DNA of 6,901 bases from Saprospiraceae bacterium (lineage in GTDB: Bacteria; Bacteroidota; Bacteroidia; Chitinophagales; Saprospiraceae), in NCBI GenBank assembly GCA_027009605.1, contig JALVCY010000649.1:1-6901 (forward strand), in the 5' to 3' direction. Position 1 is the first letter of the stretch; each line of letters opens with the position of its first letter. The position numbers and the translations under genes were made by a program. The notes under the pieces were generated by a model. It ran no database searches and had not been told where the DNA came from. It was given only the letters and a program-made list of their open reading frames with translations. Shown one piece after another: positions 1 through 4,728 of the stretch.

Positions 1-39
1 GACCGGTCCGTCAGTTTTTTTGGGACTGTACTTTGTTGG

Positions 40-153
40 CCTGTTGCTTTTGCCGGGGTCAACACATGGTTGACCTGTTGCTTTTGCCGGGGCGGTCAAC
101 AGGAGGTTGACCTGGTTCCTTTTTTTTGGGTAGGGTCAACACAAGGTTGACCC
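40..153. repeat. Tandem array of three hairpin repeat units downstream of nrnA
   Basis: The 19-mer CCTGTTGCTTTTGCCGGGG occurs at 40-58 and again at 74-92, a 34-bp period, and a degenerate version lies at 111-135. Each copy is followed by a small perfect hairpin: GGTCAAC/GTTGACC at 57-75 (loop ACATG), the same stem at 94-112 (loop AGGAG), and GGGTCAAC/GTTGACCC at 133-153 (loop ACAAG). The third hairpin touches the TAG stop of nrnA (complement CTA at 154-156), so the array begins exactly at the 3' end of that gene. It may stabilise mRNA or slow transcription, but no long U-tract marks a clear terminator. The same hairpin type recurs at 2408-2485. Bases 1-39 show nothing recognisable. Confidence 0.8.
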
Positions 154-1182
154 CTACGAGGGGAACAATGTGTCGTCGTTTAGACGGTCTTTGTATTCGG
201 GCAAAATGGATTTAATCTTGTCCAACACCTTGCCTAAACCGGCATGCTGATACCCACCGGATGCATTTAAATGCCCCCCACCATTAAAATATTTGGCGGC
301 AATCTCTTGTACCGAGAAGGCGCCTTTTGACCGCAAGGAAAGCTTGATAATATTGGGCTGCTGCGTGACAAAAACCGCCATCCGCACATCTTTTAGCGAA
401 AGCAAATAATTTACAATGCCTTCTGTATCCCCTCGCTGAATATTGTAATGTTCAAAATCCTTTCGGGAAAGATAAATCAAGCCGGTTCGATATTCCGGAA
501 AAATCTGCATCCGGTGCGCCAAGGCTTGCCCCAAAATACGGAGATGTTTTTCTTCCAGATTTTGGAATAGCCGCTGTTGAATCAAACGGTCATCCACCCC
601 TTTCTCTTTGAGATCCCCACAAATCCTATAGACATCGGGATTGGTACTAAACTTGAAAGAGCCGGTATCCGTAATCAACCCCGTAAACAAACACTCTCCG
701 ATGGTCGTATCAATGCGGTCTTCATCCCCCAATTCTCGAATAAACTTATAGACCATCTCACAAGTGGAGCTGGCTTCGTGATTCCACCAAAGATAATCGG
801 AGAAATAGTCAGGATCTAAATGATGGTCAATATTGATTTTGACACAATCCACTTCATTGATGAGTTCTCCCATCTTGTCAATCCTGTCCAAGGTATTAAA
901 ATCCAAGAAGAAAGCGACTTGTGCTTTTTCGATGGCACGAGCCGCCAAGGCTTCATCATGGTCAAAGATAATCGTCTCGTCCAAGCCCTTCATCCAACCA
1001 AAATTAGCCGGATAATCCGAAGGAAAGAGCACTTTGACTTGATGCCCCAGCTTATTGAGGTAGTGCATGAGTCCCAAACCGGAGCCGATGGCGTCCCCGT
1101 CCGGATTGCGATGCCCAAAGATAACAATGTCTTTGGGTGTCGCTAGAATATTTTTTACTTCCGCAAAATCAGTGGAGTTCAT
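154..1182 (-). CDS. nrnA: DHH/DHHA1 family phosphoesterase, NrnA-type oligoribonuclease / pAp phosphatase
   Basis: Cytoplasmic metal-dependent phosphoesterase. In this family NrnA degrades very short RNAs (nanoRNA) and can dephosphorylate pAp. From the ATG at 1182 it has 342 residues, the usual family length. The DHH domain shows HRNPDGDAIGS (24-34), DFN (94-96), the DHH triad (119-121) and the ITDTG motif (about 170-174), all metal or active-site motifs. The DHHA1 domain carries RSKG (284-287) and GGGHLNASGG (301-310), the substrate-binding glycine motif. No signal peptide is present. The reading frame stays open to a TTG at 1242, but those 20 extra residues are polar, low complexity and unlike the family, so the ATG is preferred. 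It is the last of three same-strand genes, separated from the hydrolase by a MITE, so it may need its own promoter; a near-match GAACTTTG lies about 1252-1259. The last codons, Pro-Ser-stop, fall inside the hairpin repeat CCCCTACGAGGGG. The choice between NrnA and another DHHA1 phosphodiesterase is not settled by sequence. Confidence 0.93.
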   Translation of the reverse strand: MNSTDFAEVKNILATPKDIVIFGHRNPDGDAIGSGLGLMHYLNKLGHQVKVLFPSDYPANFGWMKGLDETIIFDHDEALAARAIEKAQVAFFLDFNTLDRIDKMGELINEVDCVKINIDHHLDPDYFSDYLWWNHEASSTCEMVYKFIRELGDEDRIDTTIGECLFTGLITDTGSFKFSTNPDVYRICGDLKEKGVDDRLIQQRLFQNLEEKHLRILGQALAHRMQIFPEYRTGLIYLSRKDFEHYNIQRGDTEGIVNYLLSLKDVRMAVFVTQQPNIIKLSLRSKGAFSVQEIAAKYFNGGGHLNASGGYQHAGLGKVLDKIKSILPEYKDRLNDDTLFPS

Positions 1183-1312
1183 AGGCTGTTGTTCGATGAT
1201 TCTAGTGTTTGTGGGGTTATTTTCATTATTGCATTTTGACAATTGGCGGGCAAAGTTCGCTTTTTTTTGGCAAAAAAAAAAATTAGAGAACAGTTCGCAG
1301 TATTATTTTGTC

Positions 1313-1457
1313 GTAACTGTTTAGGTGCTCCTATTTTAGGGCAAAAAATAGGCATTTTTGTGTATGGTGACGTAGGGACGCACGGCCGTGCGTCCCTAAG
1401 TCAACACACACAAAAATGCTTATTTTCTATCTAATAATTGGCCTCCCAAACAGTTAC
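1313..1457. mobile_element. MITE-like element, copy A (IS66-like ends)
   Basis: This 145-bp imperfect palindrome starts GTAACTGTTTAGGTGC and ends with the complement of GTAACTGTTTGGGAGG. Both arms contain a CATTTTTGTGT block (complement ACACAAAAATG on the right), and a perfect 26-bp palindrome at 1373-1398 (half-site TAGGGACGCACGG) forms the centre. Copies B (6286-6448) and C (from 6775) share the ends and arms. It has no coding capacity, so it would need a transposase supplied in trans. The flanking octamers 1305-1312 (ATTTTGTC) and 1458-1465 (AGAAAATC) do not match, so no target duplication remains here. It separates the hydrolase stop (46 bp away) from nrnA and, as a strong hairpin, could also act as a transcription barrier. 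Confidence 0.75.
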
Positions 1458-1503
1458 AGAAAATCGGCAAAATCAAATTAGGGCTCGACACCTTTGGAGG
1501 CTG

Positions 1504-2385
1504 CTAAAGCGCCATGATTCGAATCAAAGCATCCACCACATAATGCGGTTGGGAGAAATAAAAGAAATGGCTGGCATCCGACACCATGACGACTTCTTTA
1601 TACTTTGCCTTCTCCAATTTGGCTTCCGCATACTTTGTATTTTCCGGAACAGCCAGCCAATCCTTTGTGCCCTGAATCATCACCACCGGGCAAGTCACTT
1701 CAGTCCACTTATTTTCTATTTTTTTCAGACCGGCATCCAGTTCCATCATCTCGTGGTTACTCACATTCATAGAGACCGGAAACAACCATTTGATGGGAGG
1801 ATAGCTCATCGGTTTGCGCCACCAAGCATGGGCTTTCCAAGCAGTGTGCACCACCCCACCCAACCAAACCAATCCGGCCACTTCATCCGGAGAATCCATC
1901 GCTGCTTGCAATATGACCGGCGCCCCATACGAATGCCCCACCAAATACAATTGGTGCCCCTTAAAAACATCCATGACTTGCTTTAAGGCAGCGACTTGTC
2001 CATCCAAAGTAGAAACCAATGCCCCCGGATTAGACAGCCCAAAGCCGGGACGATCATAAGCCACCACTATCCCCGTGGACAGCAAGGTCGAATCCAGCAA
2101 ATACGCTATCGAATTAGACAACGCCCCGGGCGTGCCATGAGCAAAAATAAAGACAGGTGTGGAATCGGTGACTTCTACATTTGTTGTTTGCGCAAAAAAA
2201 ACATCCCGGCCATTGCGGCTAATGGTTTGAGTTGAATAATGCTTGATTGACGCCTTTTGAAAACGCTCCGCCAAATCTTTGGGAGTCATCACCATATCCA
2301 TCACCCCGGATGCATTGCAACTTAAGATGAATAGCAATAAAATAAACGGAATGTACCGCTTCTTAAAACGTCTTTTCTTTTTCAA
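1504..2385 (-). CDS. Alpha/beta-hydrolase fold lipoprotein
   Basis: Serine hydrolase predicted to be anchored in the cell envelope; substrate unknown. Read from the TTG at 2385 it has 293 residues. Residues 1-22 form a lipoprotein signal: a strongly basic n-region (KKKRRFKKR), a hydrophobic core, and lipobox ILS-C with Cys23. The fold shows the oxyanion motif HGTPG (83-87), nucleophile elbow GHSYG with Ser152, acid Asp242 in GTKD, and His273 in DASHF, a complete triad. The region around residues 175-210 (HTAWKAHAWWRKP onwards) is a likely cap. The frame is open upstream to 2529, with an ATG at 2502 inside the end of the beta-helix gene. That reading translates the intergenic hairpins as a GQPCVAPI repeat and puts the signal peptide 48 residues in, so it is rejected. 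The gene follows the beta-helix lipoprotein by 100 bp on the same strand and may be cotranscribed with it. Esterase, haloperoxidase-like or lipase activity are all possible. Confidence 0.85.
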   Translation of the reverse strand: MKKKRRFKKRYIPFILLLFILSCNASGVMDMVMTPKDLAERFQKASIKHYSTQTISRNGRDVFFAQTTNVEVTDSTPVFIFAHGTPGALSNSIAYLLDSTLLSTGIVVAYDRPGFGLSNPGALVSTLDGQVAALKQVMDVFKGHQLYLVGHSYGAPVILQAAMDSPDEVAGLVWLGGVVHTAWKAHAWWRKPMSYPPIKWLFPVSMNVSNHEMMELDAGLKKIENKWTEVTCPVVMIQGTKDWLAVPENTKYAEAKLEKAKYKEVVMVSDASHFFYFSQPHYVVDALIRIMAL

Positions 2386-2407
2386 TATTCGATTTTTTTG
2401 ATTGGCT

Positions 2408-2485
2408 AGGGGCGGCACAAGACCGCTCCCTGCGATTGGGGCAACACAAGGTTGCCCTGTGATTGGGGCAACACAAGGTTGCCCC
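2408..2485. repeat. Three tandem GGGGCAAC-type hairpins between the lipoprotein genes
   Basis: Three consecutive hairpins share the ACAAG loop core: 2408-2431 (AGGG-GCGG paired with CCGC-T-CCCT, with a one-base bulge), 2439-2457 (GGGCAAC/GTTGCCC) and 2465-2485 (GGGGCAAC/GTTGCCCC). The last two are separated by GATT-containing spacers and are nearly identical. Compared with the hairpins at 57-153, the stem changes from TCAAC/GTTGA to GCAAC/GTTGC with both sides altered, so pairing is preserved. The array starts one base after the TAG codon of the beta-helix gene and ends 23 bp before the proposed TTG start of the hydrolase. It may act as a 3' stabiliser or partial terminator between the two genes. 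Confidence 0.8.
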
Positions 2486-3955
2486 CTACGGTTGGTATTC
2501 ATAACAGCCAATGTCGGGGTTCGTTGCATCCCGCATCACGCCTAATAAATCATCGGTAATTCCGGTCATTGGAATCGCCTTTTTCTCGGCAATAGAAAGG
2601 CTGTCCAATTGATAATCTTGCTCATTCACGTCCGCAAATAACTTATCCGAGCTCACTCCATTGATACACGGATTGCAGTGGTCAAAAAAGTCCGGATAGG
2701 CATTGGCTTTCGTCAAATCCTTTACGCGGACGATGCTATTTCTTATTTTATAATCAAAATTGGCCGAGCCATTCCAATCAAATAGCTCAATCTCATCTTT
2801 TTGAGACCCGAATAAAATACAATTATCAATTCTTGCAAAGAGATGATTATCAATAAATTCGGTACAATCTGAGTTCAGGCAAATCGTATTGGATAGTTTT
2901 AGCGCCGAAGCTTCATTGCCATAATTGGCTACGGTACAGTAGGAGATGTTATAGACACCACCGTACTCAAATTGCAATCCGTATCCCCCATTATCCGCAA
3001 ACAAACAATTGGTTGCTTTAATACGAGCCCCTACCCCGACCAAACCGGAGCTGGATGAGTTTCTTATTTCCACTTTATTCAAGGTAAGATTGGCTGCCGA
3101 ATCCACCCGGACGCCTACGATTGAATTCAATATTTTGGCGTGTTCTATTTTTGCCGTAAGGCTGCCCGTCGCATACCGAATCCCGGCCCACTGCCCCGGC
3201 ACATCTTCAAACTCCGGCTCCAAACGATCCCCTTGTATTATCACCGGCTCACCTTCCGTCCCTTCTATCATCAAGCCCCCTTTTTCTCCTACATAAATAA
3301 TCCCGTCACTATACACCACCGTATCCGGACTAAGCGCAACCCCTCCATGCACGTACAGGCGTGCGCCTTTCGGCAAATTCAGAGTACAATCTTGAATCAC
3401 CAATATGCCATAAATAACATAAGGCCTAGGGTCGTCCCAAGTTTCGCTTCCAAAATCACAAGATAATACAGCCACACCGCCGGCATTTTTGTTATTAGGG
3501 ATATAATTGGCATTCTGTCCCCAAGCTTCTAAGACTACTTTTTGGGTATGGCCATTCGTTTCGATTATGAGTTGCTCATCTAAGACAAACGGGCTCACCG
3601 AAGTAGGTTGATCCGGGTCGATGGTCACTTCCGCAAAAACATAAATGCTATCCTTGGGGCCTATTTCCACATCTTTGACCAAGCCGCCCGGGATACCATC
3701 CACATTGATATTAAACTTAGAGTCTGCCCCCAGCTCCATATACAACTTACTGATTTTCACAGACTCATCTAATGGATTAAAAATCTTAAACGAGCGTGTG
3801 GCCGAGCCTACTTGCGTAAAAACCGTGTCAAAACGCAAGGTATCTTGAGAAAAATTTAAAGTCACTTCTCCGGTAAAAAAAGACTCTTTCGAGCAATCGG
3901 AAAAGAGAAAACCGAAAATCAAACCTACACTAAAAATTGCTAAAAAATGCTTCAT
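2486..3955 (-). CDS. Right-handed beta-helix lipoprotein with ASH-like N-terminal domain
   Basis: Predicted envelope lipoprotein of 489 residues, function unknown. Residues 1-20 are a signal peptide ending FLFSD-Cys21. The Asp just before the Cys is atypical for a lipobox. The following SKE partly resembles the Bacteroidota surface-export signal, so surface exposure is possible. Residues about 30-150 look like an Ig-like ASH/choice-of-anchor-D domain (DTVFTQVGSATRSFKIFN, followed by alternating strands). Residues about 165-410 show short beta repeats with conserved small and Asn residues, such as ILNSIVGVRVDSAANLTL and LFADNGGYGLQF, typical of parallel beta-helix proteins. The C-terminus NPDIGCYEYQP matches the PDIGAYEY signature found at the end of choice-of-anchor-Q proteins. 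ATG at 3955 gives the full signal peptide. The TAG stop lies at the edge of a hairpin repeat. It is the first gene of the minus-strand group. Beta-helix proteins often bind or cleave polysaccharides, but no catalytic signature is visible. Confidence 0.85.
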   Translation of the reverse strand: MKHFLAIFSVGLIFGFLFSDCSKESFFTGEVTLNFSQDTLRFDTVFTQVGSATRSFKIFNPLDESVKISKLYMELGADSKFNINVDGIPGGLVKDVEIGPKDSIYVFAEVTIDPDQPTSVSPFVLDEQLIIETNGHTQKVVLEAWGQNANYIPNNKNAGGVAVLSCDFGSETWDDPRPYVIYGILVIQDCTLNLPKGARLYVHGGVALSPDTVVYSDGIIYVGEKGGLMIEGTEGEPVIIQGDRLEPEFEDVPGQWAGIRYATGSLTAKIEHAKILNSIVGVRVDSAANLTLNKVEIRNSSSSGLVGVGARIKATNCLFADNGGYGLQFEYGGVYNISYCTVANYGNEASALKLSNTICLNSDCTEFIDNHLFARIDNCILFGSQKDEIELFDWNGSANFDYKIRNSIVRVKDLTKANAYPDFFDHCNPCINGVSSDKLFADVNEQDYQLDSLSIAEKKAIPMTGITDDLLGVMRDATNPDIGCYEYQP

Positions 3956-3991
3956 TAATTGATTATTTGACCATTATTCAAAACAACAAAA

Positions 3992-3999
3992 CGAAGATA
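3992..3999 (-). promoter_or_regulatory. Possible -7 promoter box for the beta-helix lipoprotein gene
   Basis: On the minus strand the octamer reads TATCTTCG, one base off the Bacteroidota -7 consensus TAnnTTTG. It lies 36 bp upstream of the ATG at 3955, giving a predicted leader of about 30 nt. No convincing -33 TTG element was found about 20 bp upstream, so this is a weak call. Confidence 0.4.
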
Positions 4000-4085
4000 T
4001 AACTTTTCTATTCTTTTGCACGTATAAAACACTCAAGTTTTATGGTTTTGCCGTATTAGGGTGGAATAATTACCCGGAGTGAAAC

Positions 4086-4119
4086 AAAAAAGGCCCCGAA
4101 ATCGTAAGATTTCGAGACC
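4086..4119 (-). terminator. Intrinsic terminator on the minus strand, end of candidate ncRNA
   Basis: Read on the minus strand, GGTCTCGAAATC and GATTTCGGGGCC (4119-4108 and 4103-4092) form a 12-bp stem with a TTAC loop, followed at once by six U (4091-4086). Two of the pairs are G-U on this strand and would be A-C mismatches on the plus strand, which fixes the direction. No protein gene ends here on the minus strand, so it must terminate a noncoding transcript or attenuate a long leader of the gene at 3955. Confidence 0.75.
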
Positions 4120-4497
4120 CGTAAAACATCTGTCAGGAATCGACCCCAAAACAATCGCCAAACCTAATGGGGCAGATTTGGACATTTTTCTCGAATTGCG
4201 TAGTTGGATTTGCGGTCCATTGTTACGGTTTAATTTGAGTTGAATGACTATTATCAAGGTAGTAATCAGATGTTAGTTTCGCCAACTAGATAACCTTTAT
4301 CATTCGCAAAAATGTCCGGGACAGATACATTATAGCATGCTTGACAGATTCCTACATTTAAGCCCTGCCAAGTAAGATAATTACAAATGCTTTCGCATTT
4401 AGGAAACAAGTGAAACATCACCCAATCCCGCTAGCCTCCCAAACAAATAGCGGGATTCCTTACTTCGCATTGGCTTGTGCAACGCTGTCTGTTTTCC
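4086..4497 (-). ncRNA. Candidate structured noncoding RNA of about 410 nt, no recognised family
   Basis: The stretch lies between a minus-strand TATCTTTG box and an intrinsic terminator. In order from the 5' end the RNA can form: 6 bp at 4480-4485/4467-4472; a perfect 10-bp stem at 4448-4457/4424-4433; a small GTGA/TCAC stem at 4410-4421; AAATGC-GAAA-GCATTT with a GNRA loop at 4385-4400; 7 bp at 4365-4371/4341-4347; AUCUGUC at 4320-4326 with GACAGAU at 4128-4134; and a long-range 10+5 bp helix, 4308-4317/4180-4189 and 4302-4306/4192-4196. Within that helix are small hairpins at 4289-4301 and 4274-4288. An H-type pseudoknot at 4144-4179 and the terminator follow. G-U pairs in the first helix, the 7-bp helix, the pseudoknot and the terminator are A-C on the other strand. 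It could be an independent RNA or a long attenuated leader of the gene at 3955. Start is estimated from the promoter box (plus or minus 3 nt). Conserved motifs of tmRNA, RNase P and SRP RNA are missing. Confidence 0.55.
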
Positions 4498-4502
4498 CTA
4501 GG

Positions 4503-4510
4503 CAAAGATA
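4503..4510 (-). promoter_or_regulatory. Bacteroidota-type -7 promoter box driving the candidate ncRNA
   Basis: The minus strand reads TATCTTTG, an exact match to TAnnTTTG, placing the transcription start near 4496-4499. The nearest TTG that could serve as a -33 element (4539-4537) is 26 bp away, longer than the usual 19-21 bp, so an activator may be needed. A mirror-image octamer ATCTTTGC lies at 4539-4546 on the plus strand, making an inverted repeat with 29 bp between. Confidence 0.55.
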
Positions 4511-4540
4511 TAACAAATTAGACAGAATCCATTACTCAAT

Positions 4541-4572
4541 CTTTGCACAGGTTTTCCACAGACTTCTCAACA
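4541..4572 (-). promoter_or_regulatory. Cluster of three DnaA-box-like 9-mers
   Basis: On the minus strand TGTTGAGAA (4572-4564), TGTGGAAAA (4560-4552) and TGTGCAAAG (4549-4541) follow one another at 12- and 11-bp spacing, about one helical turn. They match the DnaA box TGTGGATAA at 7, 8 and 6 of 9 positions. An AT-rich stretch (4571-4720) adjoins them. They lie about 44-75 bp upstream of the predicted ncRNA start. Only the middle box is a good match, so this may be chance. Confidence 0.25.
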
Positions 4573-4678
4573 TTTAAACATAGGCATAGACCACTAAACA
4601 CCAACCTATTACACATTATCATTATTCATATTGTTAGTAAACATTGCTCTTACGTCTTAAGGTTCTAAAACCAAGCAA

Positions 4679-4692
4679 GTGACTTACATCAC
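4679..4692 (+). promoter_or_regulatory. CRP/FNR-like operator upstream of the cytochrome gene
   Basis: The palindrome GTGA-CTTACA-TCAC has the half-sites and 6-bp spacing of CRP/FNR-superfamily sites (TGTGA-N6-TCACA; 8 of 10 positions fit). Its centre is about 41-44 bp before the start predicted from the TAnnTTTG box, the class II activator position. No -33 element is visible, as expected for an activator-dependent promoter. Control of a respiratory cytochrome by such a regulator is plausible but inferred. Confidence 0.45.
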
Positions 4693-4714
4693 GACAGTAT
4701 AAACAAGGAAAACC

Positions 4715-4722
4715 TACTTTTG
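4715..4722 (+). promoter_or_regulatory. -7 promoter box of the cytochrome gene, predicting a leaderless mRNA
   Basis: TACTTTTG matches TAnnTTTG exactly and is separated by only six bases (CCCCTT) from the ATG at 4729. Starts in this promoter class fall about 5-7 nt after the box, so the mRNA would begin at or next to the start codon. This also argues against the in-frame TTG at 4720, which lies inside the box. Confidence 0.55.
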
Positions 4723-4728
4723 CCCCTT

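Noticed and set aside
40..153. CRISPR-like array
   Set aside because: Only three diverging units, spacers more conserved than the supposed repeat variable parts, and no cas gene.
577..1146. Plus-strand reading frames opposite nrnA
   Set aside because: They are antisense shadows of a gene with complete DHH and DHHA1 motifs.
4058..4080. T-box-like AGGGTGG on the plus strand
   Set aside because: No NACCGCG continuation, specifier loop or downstream plus-strand gene within reach.
4130..4150. tRNA T-arm-like GGGTCGATTCC on the minus strand
   Set aside because: The invariant TTC is GTC, and no matching acceptor, D-arm or anticodon arm lies upstream.
4033..4257. 74-residue minus-strand reading frame
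   Set aside because: It runs through the candidate ncRNA and its terminator hairpin, has no domain, signal or promoter of its own, and its composition looks random.
4124..4369. tmRNA (ssrA) resemblance: AAGCATGC, GGCGAAACTAAC and GGGTCGATTCC in plausible order on the minus strand
   Set aside because: There is no tag frame ending in the usual Ala-Ala stop (GGCGAAACTAAC is followed by ATC TGA), no GGG-type acceptor stem pairing the ends, and no CCA. The matches are short and may be chance, though a diverged relic cannot be ruled out.
4086..4497. RNase P RNA, SRP RNA or 6S RNA
   Set aside because: The P4 signature GGAAAGTCC and the SRP tip GGAAG loop are absent, and the layout is not the single long rod with a central bubble expected of 6S.
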